From the NCBI RefSeq assembly GCF_025370105.1, contig NZ_JANQBK010000006.1:35327-99326 (forward strand): a stretch of 64,000 nt of DNA, written 5' to 3'. The notes beneath the pieces were generated by a model. That model made no database searches. It was not told the DNA's origin and saw nothing but the letters and a program-made list of their open reading frames with translations. Below are positions 1 to 8,029 of this stretch, piece by piece. This DNA is from Sphingomonas hylomeconis. Lineage in GTDB: Bacteria > Pseudomonadota > Alphaproteobacteria > Sphingomonadales > Sphingomonadaceae. The translations under genes were made by a program, and so were the position numbers. The number at the start of each line of letters is the position of its first letter. Positions within the stretch are counted from its first letter, which is position 1.

Positions 1-321
1 TTTGCCGTCGATCAGGTGCAGCTCGGGCGCCCACAGGAAGCCCGACATCGGGCCAGTCTTCTCGTGCCGCCACAATACGCGCTCCTGCGCCGTCGCGAGG
101 CCAGCGAGAGTCTTCGAGCGACGCAGCACGAGCCGGTCATATTCGGGCACGGATCCGGTCATGTAATACCAGCCGTCGGTGTGGCGGAAGACCTGCGCGT
201 CGGCGCGATTGCGCACCAGCGGATTGACGATTCCGCTGCCGGCAGGACGCCGGGCCAATGCCGGCGCGGCAGTCGCCACGGCGGAAGCGGCGAGGAACAG
301 GCGGCGCGATACGGTATCCAT
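1..321 (-). CDS. Secreted glycoside hydrolase family 43 protein, N-terminal part (cut by window start)
   Basis: The first 107 residues are visible; the rest lies beyond the window edge. Residues 5-10 read SRRLFL, a twin-arginine motif, followed by an Ala-rich hydrophobic stretch ending APALA, so export by the Tat route is likely. The mature start (DAQVFRHTDGWYYMTGSVPE, then WAPELHLIDGK) is typical of blade I and blade II of the GH43 five-bladed propeller; D in DAQV is the expected catalytic base. An SD-like GGAG lies about 7 nt before the ATG, and the start is 12 nt after the stop of the GH43 gene upstream, so the two are cotranscribed. Substrate within the arabinan/arabinoxylan range is inferred from neighbours. 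Confidence 0.85.
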   Translation of the reverse strand, partial: MDTVSRRLFLAASAVATAAPALARRPAGSGIVNPLVRNRADAQVFRHTDGWYYMTGSVPEYDRLVLRRSKTLAGLATAQERVLWRHEKTGPMSGFLWAPELHLIDGK

Positions 322-333
322 GGTTGTTCTCCG

Positions 334-1365
334 CTAGCGGGCGGTCGGCCAGCCGTCCGCGCCCCAGTTCAGGGTCGCGATACGGAGGGTCGGCGCGCCA
401 TTCTTGTCTTTGTCATAGGCGTGATAGACGATCCGATCGGTTCCATCGGTATCGCGGAAATGACCGGCATGGCCGGGGCCGCGGAAGCGCTGCTTCTCCT
501 GCAGATCGGCGCGCAGCAGGATCGTGCCACCGCCGTCGAGCAGCGAACTGCCATCCTTGCCGCGATAGGGCCCGGCGACCGTCTTCGAGCGGCCGATCAC
601 GGTATAATAAGTGCTGTTCACGCCCTTGCAGCAATAGTCGTAGCTGGCGAGCAGCCAGTAATAGCCGCCCCGTTCGAAGATGTACGGCGCCTCGACGATC
701 GACGGTGCCCCGGCCGGCACGGGTCGGCGTGCAATCGCCACCGGCTTGGCGCCCGGGTGCAGCAATTTGCCGGTGCGCGGATCCAGCTCGAAAAGTTTGA
801 GCCCGGTCCAGAAGCTGCCGAGCGATAGCCAGTGGCGGCCCTGTTTGTCGGCAATGAAGGCGGGATCGATCGCGTTGAAATCATCGCCCGGCTGCGATGC
901 GACGACGAGACCTTCGTCGCGCCAGCCATAGCCCGGCTTCCCCGGATCGAGCGTCGCGCTGCTGGCCATGCCGATCCCCGATCGGTTCGATCCGAAGGTC
1001 GAGGCGGAGTAATAGAGCCGATAGCGACCGTTCACGTAGGAGATGTCGGGCGCCCAGAGGTTGGTTGCCCCCGGGATCGTGCCCGCCACCCAGGCCGGCA
1101 ACGATGCGAACGGCGGCGGTGCGCTTACCCAGTGAAGGAGATCGCGCGAGGTGCGATGCGACACGATCCCCTGCCCGTCTCGCCCGATCCCGGTCGAGAA
1201 GACATGATAGCTATCCCCTTCGCGAATCAGCACCGGATCGTGCACCGGCACGATATCGCCTCCCAGCCGCGCATTGAGACTGGTCGGTTCCTGCTGCGCA
1301 AGGGCGGGCGCGGTGGCGAGCGCCAGCATTGCTGCCAGCGCTCCCCCGATCACGTGACGACGCAT
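334..1365 (-). CDS. GH43 endo-1,5-alpha-L-arabinanase-like enzyme, exported
   Basis: 343-aa protein with a Sec signal peptide (RR then a hydrophobic core ending TAPALAQQ). The GH43 catalytic triad is readable: Asp43 in VHDPV (base), Asp167 in FNAIDPAF (pKa modulator) and Glu225 in IVEAPYIF (acid). NLWAPDISY and the SYDYCCKGVNSTYY segment resemble arabinan endo-1,5-alpha-L-arabinosidases, which cut linear arabinan backbones outside the cell. A longer reading from a TTG at 1380 would overlap the upstream gene; the ATG at 1365, one base after that gene's stop, gives a cleaner signal peptide. It sits in the arabinose operon between GH51 and a second GH43 gene. Confidence 0.9.
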   Translation of the reverse strand: MRRHVIGGALAAMLALATAPALAQQEPTSLNARLGGDIVPVHDPVLIREGDSYHVFSTGIGRDGQGIVSHRTSRDLLHWVSAPPPFASLPAWVAGTIPGATNLWAPDISYVNGRYRLYYSASTFGSNRSGIGMASSATLDPGKPGYGWRDEGLVVASQPGDDFNAIDPAFIADKQGRHWLSLGSFWTGLKLFELDPRTGKLLHPGAKPVAIARRPVPAGAPSIVEAPYIFERGGYYWLLASYDYCCKGVNSTYYTVIGRSKTVAGPYRGKDGSSLLDGGGTILLRADLQEKQRFRGPGHAGHFRDTDGTDRIVYHAYDKDKNGAPTLRIATLNWGADGWPTAR

Positions 1366-1366
1366 G

Positions 1367-2926
1367 TCAGCGCAAGTCAAGCATGACGACCGACTTGGCC
1401 GGCAGCGTGACCGTCAACATATTGCCCTGTACCTGCGCGCCATTGAACGCCACCGGGGTCACTGCCTCGGCGACGCCGAAATCGTTGCGCGCGTTCATCG
1501 CCGGCGCAGTGAGAATGCGGCCTGCGACGCTGCCCGCGGACACGCCCGTAAGCGCCACCGAGAGCGTCACCGGCTTATCGGGATCGGCATTGGCCAAAGC
1601 AACATGCACCAGGCCGTCCTTGCCGCGCACCGCGCTCGCGCTGACCTGTGGCATGGTCCACTGGTCCTTGTTGTACCAGGGCGATTTGATCTCGAGCGGC
1701 AGCACCGTGCCGTCCATATACGGCTTGTACATCTCGAAGACATGATAGGTCGGCGTCAGCACCATCTTGCTGCCGTCGGTCAGGATCATCGCCTGCAGCA
1801 CGTTCACCATCTGCGCGATCGCGGTCAGCTTCACGCGCTCGGCATGCTTGGCGAACACGTTGAGATGGATCGCCGCAACGAGCGCATCGCGCAGCGTGTT
1901 CTGCTGACGCAGGAAACCGGGCTGCGTGCCCGGATCCTGAGCGAACCATGTGCCCCATTCGTCGACCGCGAGCCAGATACGCTTCTGCGGATCGTATTTA
2001 TCCATGATCGCGCTGTGCTTGGTGATAAGTTCGTCCATCTTCCACGCGCCGGCCAGCGTCTCGGCCCAGGCGGCCTCGTCGAACTCGGTCGGCGAGGCGC
2101 GCGGCGGCCAATTGCCGGGGATCGTGTAATAATGCAGCGACACGGCATCGATCTGCCCGATCGCCTCGCGCATCATCGTCTCGGTCCACTTATAGTCGTC
2201 GACATTGGCACCGGCGGCGATCTTCAGGATTCTCGTACCGGCTGGTGCCTTGATGAAGGTGGCGTAACGCTTGGTCAGGTCGGCGGCATATTCAGGCCGC
2301 ATGTTGCCGCCACAGCCCCACAATTCGTTGCCGACGCCGAAATACGGTACCTTCCACGGCGCCTTGTGGCCGTTGCGCGCACGCTCGTCGGCCAGCGTGC
2401 CGGCGGGTGAGGTCATGTATTCGACCCACTCGGCCATTTCCTGCGGGCTGCCATTGCCGACATTGCCGGCGATATAGGCCTCCGCGCCGATCTGGTCGGT
2501 CAGGTCCATGAATTCGTGCGTGCCGACGGTGTTGGGCTCGGTCACGCCGCCCCAGTGCGTGTTGATCTTCACCGGGCGCTTGGCCTTGGCGCCGATGCCT
2601 TCGCGCCAGTGATATTCGTCGGCAAAGCAGCCGCCGGGCCAGCGGATCACCGGTACGCCGAGCCGCTTGAGCGCGCCGACCACGTCGTTGCGGAAGCCGC
2701 GCGTGTTCGGAATCTTCTTGTCGTTACCGACCCACAGGCCCCCATAGATGCCGTTGCCGAGATGCTCGGCGAACTGCGTGAAGATGCGCTTGTCATAGAC
2801 CGGGCCGGGCTTGTCGGCCTGCAGCGTGGCGGTGACGGGCGCTGCGGCTGGCGCCGTCTGGGCGCCGGCGATCGCGGCGGTGGAGAGCAGCAGCGCGGCA
2901 GCGAGGCCGCGTACGGTCCGGGACAT
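1367..2926 (-). CDS. abfA: GH51 alpha-L-arabinofuranosidase, exported
   Basis: 519-aa retaining arabinofuranosidase that removes terminal L-arabinofuranose from arabinan or arabinoxylan oligosaccharides. The acid/base Glu201 is in GVGNELWGCGG and the nucleophile Glu323 in AVDEWGTWF; RWPGGCFADEYHW is the conserved substrate-binding stretch of the (beta/alpha)8 barrel, followed by a C-terminal beta domain. The N-terminus (MSRTVRGLAAALLL...AQ) is a signal peptide, so the enzyme is periplasmic or secreted, unlike many cytoplasmic GH51 members. The ATG at 2926 is chosen over upstream codons because GAGGAGAAG precedes it; it follows the dehydrogenase gene by 10 nt. Confidence 0.95.
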   Translation of the reverse strand: MSRTVRGLAAALLLSTAAIAGAQTAPAAAPVTATLQADKPGPVYDKRIFTQFAEHLGNGIYGGLWVGNDKKIPNTRGFRNDVVGALKRLGVPVIRWPGGCFADEYHWREGIGAKAKRPVKINTHWGGVTEPNTVGTHEFMDLTDQIGAEAYIAGNVGNGSPQEMAEWVEYMTSPAGTLADERARNGHKAPWKVPYFGVGNELWGCGGNMRPEYAADLTKRYATFIKAPAGTRILKIAAGANVDDYKWTETMMREAIGQIDAVSLHYYTIPGNWPPRASPTEFDEAAWAETLAGAWKMDELITKHSAIMDKYDPQKRIWLAVDEWGTWFAQDPGTQPGFLRQQNTLRDALVAAIHLNVFAKHAERVKLTAIAQMVNVLQAMILTDGSKMVLTPTYHVFEMYKPYMDGTVLPLEIKSPWYNKDQWTMPQVSASAVRGKDGLVHVALANADPDKPVTLSVALTGVSAGSVAGRILTAPAMNARNDFGVAEAVTPVAFNGAQVQGNMLTVTLPAKSVVMLDLR

Positions 2927-2936
2927 CGTCTTCTCC

Positions 2937-3869
2937 TCAATCATCGAAATTCTCGACAGCCACACGCGTGCCGCGCAGGAAGGCATCGGCGACGAGCTTC
3001 AGCGGGGTGACGTCGACCTCGCTCTCGCCGGCGCGGATCAGCGTGGCGAAGCGCGCATAGAGACCGGGATATTCCTCGTCGTCATGCTGCTCGACGCCAC
3101 TCGGCAGCGTCAGCACCGCACCGCCCTTGGCGAGGCTGAGCGTACCGGCATCGGTCTCGACGACGATGTCCCAGCTTTGTGGGCCGGTCTGGCGCCAATC
3201 GAGATCCATCGTCACCGGCGCACCGCGCGAATCCCGGAAGGTGAGATCGGCAGCGATCGGCGCAGCGCGGTTGGCCGGCGTCGACAGCGTCGCCGCGGTG
3301 AGGAAGAACGGATCGGGCAGCATATGCGTGGCGATCGACAACGCGTTGATGCCGGGATCGAACACGCCGAGCCCGCCCGGCTCCCAGATCCATGCCTGGC
3401 CGGGGTGCCAATGACGCACGTCCTCGCGCCATACGATCGACACGCTGTCGACCCGACGATCGGCAAGCCAGGCGCGCGCCGGCGCGACGCCGGCGGCGAA
3501 GCGCGAATGCCAGCCGGCGAAGAGCGTGGCGCCGCTCTTTGTCGCTTGCGCCTCGAGCAGCCCCACTTCGGCCAGCGTGGCACCAGGCGGTTTTTCGAGA
3601 AACACGTGCACGCCGCGCGACAGCGCCAGCGACGCCAGCTCATAGCGCACCTGCGGCGGGGTGCAGAGCGCCACGGCATCGATCGCCGGGCCGTCGTCGA
3701 GCAGCGACTGCAGCGTCTTGTGCCAGGCGACGCCGGGCATCGCCGGATCGCGCGAGCTCACCACCGCGGTCAGCACATAATCAGGGTTGCCGGCGATCGA
3801 CGGGACATGCTGGTCGACGGCGATCTTGCCCATGCCGACGATGGCGACGCGGATCTTGTTCGTGGTCAT
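2937..3869 (-). CDS. Gfo/Idh/MocA-family L-arabinose (D-galactose) 1-dehydrogenase
   Basis: 310-aa NAD(P)-dependent sugar dehydrogenase. The N-terminal Rossmann motif is VAIVGMGKIA (residues 8-17); FLEKPPG carries the family's catalytic Lys, and GVFDPGINALS lies in the sugar-binding C-terminal domain. Among this family it matches the Gal/L-arabinose 1-dehydrogenase type, which oxidises the sugar to the 1,4-lactone as the first step of the non-phosphorylative pathway. The ATG overlaps the upstream stop by 4 nt (ATGA at 3866-3869), indicating coupled translation. Neighbours favour L-arabinose as the main substrate, but D-galactose cannot be excluded from sequence alone. Confidence 0.88.
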   Translation of the reverse strand: MTTNKIRVAIVGMGKIAVDQHVPSIAGNPDYVLTAVVSSRDPAMPGVAWHKTLQSLLDDGPAIDAVALCTPPQVRYELASLALSRGVHVFLEKPPGATLAEVGLLEAQATKSGATLFAGWHSRFAAGVAPARAWLADRRVDSVSIVWREDVRHWHPGQAWIWEPGGLGVFDPGINALSIATHMLPDPFFLTAATLSTPANRAAPIAADLTFRDSRGAPVTMDLDWRQTGPQSWDIVVETDAGTLSLAKGGAVLTLPSGVEQHDDEEYPGLYARFATLIRAGESEVDVTPLKLVADAFLRGTRVAVENFDD

Positions 3870-4858
3870 AGTGCCTTCACCGCGACCGACGCTGCGGCCG
3901 CCCTTGCGAGTGGATTGCGGAGCGGCAGCGTGAACGGTGCCGCTTCGATTTCGAAGATGTCGCCTTCCTGCGTGGTGACGCCATCGGCGAACGACAGTGT
4001 CGCGGTGCCAAAGAAATGCACGTGCACGTCACCGGGGCGGCGGAACAGATCGTATTTGAAATGATGCGCCTCGAGATTGGCAATCGTGTGCGACATGTTG
4101 GCCTCGCCCGACAGAAACGGCTTTTCCCACAGCACCGCGCCATCCCGGCGGATGCGGCTGCTGCCGTCGATATGCTGCGGTGGCGGGCCGACCAGCAGCT
4201 CCGGCCCGAGCGCGGCCCGGCGCAGCTTGGAATGCGCCAGCCACAGATAATTATGCCGCTCGGTAACGTGATCGCTGAATTCGTTGGCCAGGCACAGGCC
4301 GAGGCGGAACGGCGTGCCATCCGGGCCGATCAGATAGATGCCAGCCAGTTCGGGCTCCTCGCTGCCGTCCTGCGCAAAAGCGGGCGAGACGAGCGGCTCG
4401 CCCGGACCGACCAGCCCGCTGCCGTCGCCCTTGAAGAACCATTCCGGCTGCTGGCCGATCGCCCCGGCGGCCGGCTTGCCGCCCTCGACGCCTTCCAGGA
4501 ACATGCGCATCGAATCGGTCTGCGTGTCGCTGGCCGCGGCATCGCGGTGCATCTTGTCGCGCCCCTCGGCCGAGCCGAGATGCGTCAGCCCGGTGCCCGA
4601 CATGATCAAATGCGCGGGATCGGCATGATCGATCGGCGCCAACAGACGCCCCGCCGCCAGTTCCGCGGCGATATCAACGCTAGCGCCCACGCCGCATGCC
4701 GCGATCGTGGTGGCAAGGTCGGTGCTCGCGGCGATCGCCTTGCTGGCCAGCGTGCGGACGCTGTCGATCCCCGGTACGAATGCGGCACCGGCCGATGTGG
4801 CGGCGATCACCGATCGCGTGCCATCCCCGGCGCGGTGCTGCAACAGGCGCAAGTTCAT
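3866..4858 (-). CDS. AraD1/GguC family protein, probable 2-keto-3-deoxy-L-arabinonate dehydratase
   Basis: 330-aa member of the fumarylacetoacetate-hydrolase-like superfamily of the AraD1/GguC type. Recognisable segments are LIMSGTGLTHLGSAEGRDKM, QPEWFFKGDG, EPELAGIYLI and a C-terminal HVHFFGTATLSFADGV. In the non-phosphorylative arabinose pathway this protein is the candidate for dehydrating 2-keto-3-deoxyarabinonate to 2-oxoglutarate semialdehyde. GGGAGAG lies just before the start; the ATG at 4858 is preferred to the TTG immediately before it. The gene lies between the semialdehyde dehydrogenase and the sugar dehydrogenase, which supports the role. Function is from family and context, not from identified catalytic residues. 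Confidence 0.85.
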   Translation of the reverse strand: MNLRLLQHRAGDGTRSVIAATSAGAAFVPGIDSVRTLASKAIAASTDLATTIAACGVGASVDIAAELAAGRLLAPIDHADPAHLIMSGTGLTHLGSAEGRDKMHRDAAASDTQTDSMRMFLEGVEGGKPAAGAIGQQPEWFFKGDGSGLVGPGEPLVSPAFAQDGSEEPELAGIYLIGPDGTPFRLGLCLANEFSDHVTERHNYLWLAHSKLRRAALGPELLVGPPPQHIDGSSRIRRDGAVLWEKPFLSGEANMSHTIANLEAHHFKYDLFRRPGDVHVHFFGTATLSFADGVTTQEGDIFEIEAAPFTLPLRNPLARAAAASVAVKAL

Positions 4859-4910
4859 CAATCTCTCTCCCTGGACGAACGCCGTTGTTACGGTCGTTCC
4901 CTTGTCGTGA

Positions 4911-6467
4911 TTATTGGACGGCGACGCCGTCGATCAGGCGCGGGGCATCGGTGCCGTCGCGCAACACGGCCGGCAGCAATGCGGTCGCGAGGTTCTGGTA
5001 GGAAACGGGGCGCAGGAAGCGATCGATCGCCAGGCTGCCGACCGATGTGGTGCGCCCGTCCGACGTCGCCGGGAACGGCCCGCCATGCACCATCGCATGC
5101 GTGACTTCGACGCCGGTCGGCCAGCCATTGGCGAGGATGCGGCCGGCCTTCCGCTCGAGCAGCGGGATCAGACGCGCGGCCGCATCGGTATCGCCCGCGT
5201 CCATCTGGATCGTCGCGGTAAGCTGGCCTTCGGCATCACGCAGCACGGCATGGAGCTCGGTTTCGTCGGCGCAGCGCACCAGCAAGGAGGCGGCACCGAA
5301 CACTTCGTGGCCAAGCGCCTTGTCGGCGAGGAACTGCTGCGCGGTCGTTTCGAAGAAGGCGGCCTGCCCCTGCGCGACGCCCTCACCGACCTTGCCCTGC
5401 GCGATCGTCTTGACGTCGGCATGGCCGGCCAGGGCGGCGACGCCCTGTTCGTACGCGGCATGGATGCCGCCGGTAAGCATGGTGGCCGCTGCGGCATCGG
5501 CCATTGCGGTCGCCGCGGAAGCGACGAACGCGTCGAGCCCCTCGCCGTCGATCGCCACTACGAGCCCGGGATTGGTGCAGAATTGCCCTGCCCCCATCGT
5601 CAGCGAACCGACGAATGCGGTGCCGATCGCCGCGCCGCGCGCCTTCAGCGCCTCGGGCATCAGTACGACCGGATTGACGCTCGACATCTCGGCATAGACC
5701 GGAATCGGCACAGCACGGGCCTGGGCAAGCTTGACCAATGCAAGGCCGCCGGCACGCGAGCCGGTAAAGCCGACCGCGGCGATGCGCGGATCCTGCACCA
5801 GCGCACTGCCCAGATCGTTGCCGGGGCCGACGAGATGCGAAAACAGGCCCTTGGGCAGGCCGCAAGCCGCGACCGCGGCGTCGATCGCCCCCGCCACCAA
5901 TGCGCCCGTTGCCGGATGCGCCGGATGGCCCTTGACCACCACGGTCGCGCCCGCGGCGAGCGCCGAGGCGGTGTCGCCACCGGCGGTCGAAAAAGCCAGC
6001 GGGAAGTTGCTTGCGCCGAACACCGCAACAGGACCAAGCGGGATCATGCGCAGGCGCAGATCCGGGCGCGGCAGCGGCGCACGATCGGGCTGCGCCGGAT
6101 CGATCCGTACGCCCATCCAGCCGCCGCGACGCACCACGCCCGCGAACAGCTTGAGCTGGCCCACGGTACGGCCGCGCTCACCCTCAAGGCGCGCGCGCGG
6201 CAGGCCGCTTTCGCGCATCGCGGTGACGATCAGCGCGTCGCCGAGCGCGACGATCTCTTCGCCGATCCGCTCGAGGAACGTCGCGCGGGCTTCGTTGTCG
6301 GTCGCGCGATAGACGTCGAACGCAGCTTCGGCCGCCGCGCAGGCGGCCGCGACGTCGTTCGGGCCATGCGTCGGGAACGCCGCGCCGACGACGGCGCCGC
6401 TATGCGCGTCGATCGAATGGAACCCGGCAGCAGCAGGCGATGAATCAGGCGATTGCGTATCGGTCAT
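4911..6467 (-). CDS. 2-oxoglutarate semialdehyde (2,5-dioxovalerate) dehydrogenase
   Basis: 518-aa aldehyde dehydrogenase. The oxyanion Asn is in [10 protein letters not shown], the general base Glu in [11 protein letters not shown], and the catalytic Cys in [19 protein letters not shown] is the cofactor-binding turn. The QFCTNPG context and overall length fit the 2,5-dioxovalerate dehydrogenase branch, which oxidises the product of the AraD1 step to 2-oxoglutarate, feeding the TCA cycle. It is the first gene of the leftward arabinose operon and is divergent from the GntR regulator, 104 nt away. The lactonase and arabinonate dehydratase needed to complete the pathway are not in this window. 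Confidence 0.92.
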   Translation of the reverse strand: MTDTQSPDSSPAAAGFHSIDAHSGAVVGAAFPTHGPNDVAAACAAAEAAFDVYRATDNEARATFLERIGEEIVALGDALIVTAMRESGLPRARLEGERGRTVGQLKLFAGVVRRGGWMGVRIDPAQPDRAPLPRPDLRLRMIPLGPVAVFGASNFPLAFSTAGGDTASALAAGATVVVKGHPAHPATGALVAGAIDAAVAACGLPKGLFSHLVGPGNDLGSALVQDPRIAAVGFTGSRAGGLALVKLAQARAVPIPVYAEMSSVNPVVLMPEALKARGAAIGTAFVGSLTMGAGQFCTNPGLVVAIDGEGLDAFVASAATAMADAAAATMLTGGIHAAYEQGVAALAGHADVKTIAQGKVGEGVAQGQAAFFETTAQQFLADKALGHEVFGAASLLVRCADETELHAVLRDAEGQLTATIQMDAGDTDAAARLIPLLERKAGRILANGWPTGVEVTHAMVHGGPFPATSDGRTTSVGSLAIDRFLRPVSYQNLATALLPAVLRDGTDAPRLIDGVAVQ

Positions 6468-6521
6468 AAATACATTCCTTATTACTCCGACATATCGCTA
6501 GCACCGCGATCTGGCAATCTA

Positions 6522-6532
6522 TGGTTTCACGA
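6522..6532. promoter_or_regulatory. Candidate GntR/FadR operator between regulator and arabinose operon
   Basis: TGGTTTCACGA matches the FadR-subfamily operator pattern TGGT-N3-ACCA at all but one position and lies in the 104-nt divergent gap between the dehydrogenase and the regulator. A looser CAATC/GATTG inverted repeat surrounds it. Assignment rests on pattern and position only. Confidence 0.35.
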
Positions 6533-6571
6533 TTGCCCGGCCGCTGTTACGCCTTTGGGACAGGGGAGCAG

Positions 6572-7336
6572 ATGATGGACGACACCGGGTCAGAACCCAG
6601 CGAGATCGCGACGGCAGCGCCGGCGCCGCGTGCGGCACGAGGCACCGGCCGGCGGCTGCATGGTGCAATCGCACACAAATTGGGCGTGGCGATCTTGTCG
6701 GGGGAATATGCCCCGGGCGACATCCTTTCGGGCGAAGTGGCCTTTTCCGAATCGCTGGGCGTCTCGCGCAGCGCCTATCGCGAAGCGGTGCAGGTACTGA
6801 CCGCCAAGGGGCTGGTCGAGAGCCGGCCAAAGGCGGGCACGCGCGTGTTGCCGCGCGACCGTTGGAACCTGCTCGATCCGGATGTGCTGGCCTGGGCGTT
6901 CACCGGCGAACCGGATATCGGGTTCGTACGCGGACTGTTCGAGCTGCGCGCGATCGTTGAGCCGGCTGCCGCGGCGCTCGCCGCCGAACGCCGCGACCGC
7001 GCCGATCTGAAGATCATGAAGGACGCGCTCGCCGCGATGCGCCGCCACACGCTGGCCACCGAAGCGGGCCGCGCCGCCGACCGCGAATTCCACGATGCCG
7101 TCCTACGCGCGACACGCAACGATACGCTGGTGGTGCTGAGCGCGAGCATTGCGGCTGCGGTCGGCTGGACCACGCAGTTCAAGCAGCGCGCCCGCGCCCT
7201 GCCGCGCAACCCAATCCCGGATCATGTGCGTGTTTACGAGGCGATTGCCGCGGGTGATGCCGCCGAGGCCAGTGCGGCGATGCGGCACCTGGTCGATCTG
7301 GCGTTGGAAGATACCAAGGTGGCGATGGGGCGCTAG
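6572..7336 (+). CDS. GntR-family transcriptional regulator, FadR subfamily
   Basis: 254-aa regulator with an N-terminal winged helix (about residues 27-90, including FSESLGVSRSAYREAVQVLTA as the HTH and ESRPKAGTRVLPR as the wing) and a C-terminal all-helical FCD ligand domain; REFHDAVLRAT and DHVRVYEAIAAGDA carry the His residues expected to bind metal or acid ligand. AGGGGAG precedes two adjacent ATG codons (6572 and 6575); either may be used. It is divergent from the arabinose catabolic genes and is probably their repressor, released by a pathway sugar acid; the effector is not known from sequence. Confidence 0.9.
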   Translation: MMDDTGSEPSEIATAAPAPRAARGTGRRLHGAIAHKLGVAILSGEYAPGDILSGEVAFSESLGVSRSAYREAVQVLTAKGLVESRPKAGTRVLPRDRWNLLDPDVLAWAFTGEPDIGFVRGLFELRAIVEPAAAALAAERRDRADLKIMKDALAAMRRHTLATEAGRAADREFHDAVLRATRNDTLVVLSASIAAAVGWTTQFKQRARALPRNPIPDHVRVYEAIAAGDAAEASAAMRHLVDLALEDTKVAMGR

Positions 7337-7374
7337 GCGCACCCGCCGCGGCCGGGCGCCCGGCAGGAAGGAAA

Positions 7375-7451
7375 TGGTAGCGAAGGAGGGACTTGAACCC
7401 CCGACCCCAGGATTATGATTCCCGTGCTCTAACCAGCTGAGCTACTTCGCC
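7375..7451 (-). tRNA. tRNA-Met (anticodon CAT), elongator type
   Basis: A 77-nt cloverleaf with encoded CCA. The anticodon stem CGGGA/TCCTG encloses ATCATAA, giving CAT; the T arm is GGGGGTTCAAGTCCC-like. The acceptor begins GGCGAAG and pairs with CTTCGCT, so position 1 is paired (G-U), unlike an initiator tRNA. A tRNA-Ile2 (modified CAT) is the alternative, but the stem resembles elongator Met of related bacteria. Confidence 0.88.
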
Positions 7452-7507
7452 ACGACAAGCCGTTTTCGCTTGCGAGGCGCGGGCTATAGGAAGCGCATCC
7501 GAGCCGG

Positions 7508-8029
7508 TCAAGCGAACATGTGACGGGAAAGTGCTTCCCATGGGCCGCCGCGATACCACCATGCCGCCAGACCGGCGATCGGCGCGGGGCGCGGACGAAA
7601 TACTGCCTCTAGATCGGCCTGCAGCGCCTTGGCCTGATACGGCTCGACCTTGTTCTGGATCGTGACGTGCGGACGCCACCCAGCCGCATCCTGCGGCGTC
7701 AGCATTGCGGCGAAGGAATCGCGCAAGCGATCGCGGATATCTTCGAGTTCGGGTGATTCGATCCGGAAGGCGACGCCGCGGCCAAGCGACATCAGCCCGG
7801 CGATGCGCGCCGCGGGCGCCGGCACCCCGCGCGTCTCCGCGGACAGACGCTGCTTCAGCTCGGCCTCGAGCGAGGGCGGCAGATGATGGAACATCGTCAG
7901 ATGCGCCGCGAGCAGATTCCGCTCGGGCGGAAAGTGGGTTTTGCGCAGGCCATCGAAATAGGCCGTGTCCGCCTTGCCGAACAAGGCGGTGACGATGATC
8001 GGTGCCGGGGGCGACGCCGCGTCGCTCAA
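7508..8029 (-). CDS. 2'-5' RNA ligase family protein (2H phosphoesterase)
   Basis: 173-aa protein with the two signature tetrapeptides of the 2H phosphoesterase fold: HLTM in [13 protein letters not shown] and HVTI in [12 protein letters not shown], whose His residues form the catalytic pair. Members hydrolyse or ligate 2',5' or cyclic phosphate bonds in RNA or nucleotides; the cellular substrate here is unknown. No ATG is available near the domain start; a TTG at 8029 that overlaps the kup stop codon by 4 nt gives a protein of usual length and implies coupling to kup. The longer reading begins inside kup and is unlikely. Confidence 0.85.
   Translation of the reverse strand: MSDAASPPAPIIVTALFGKADTAYFDGLRKTHFPPERNLLAAHLTMFHHLPPSLEAELKQRLSAETRGVPAPAARIAGLMSLGRGVAFRIESPELEDIRDRLRDSFAAMLTPQDAAGWRPHVTIQNKVEPYQAKALQADLEAVFRPRPAPIAGLAAWWYRGGPWEALSRHMFA

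Noticed and set aside
1366..1380. TTG start at 1380 for the GH43 arabinanase
   Set aside because: It lies inside the GH51 gene end; the ATG at 1365 gives a proper signal peptide and abuts the upstream stop.
7375..7451. tRNA genes as integration sites for genomic islands (also at 18694, 36575 and 47450)
   Set aside because: No integrase or duplicated tRNA 3' end was noticed near any of the four tRNAs, and flanking genes are ordinary.
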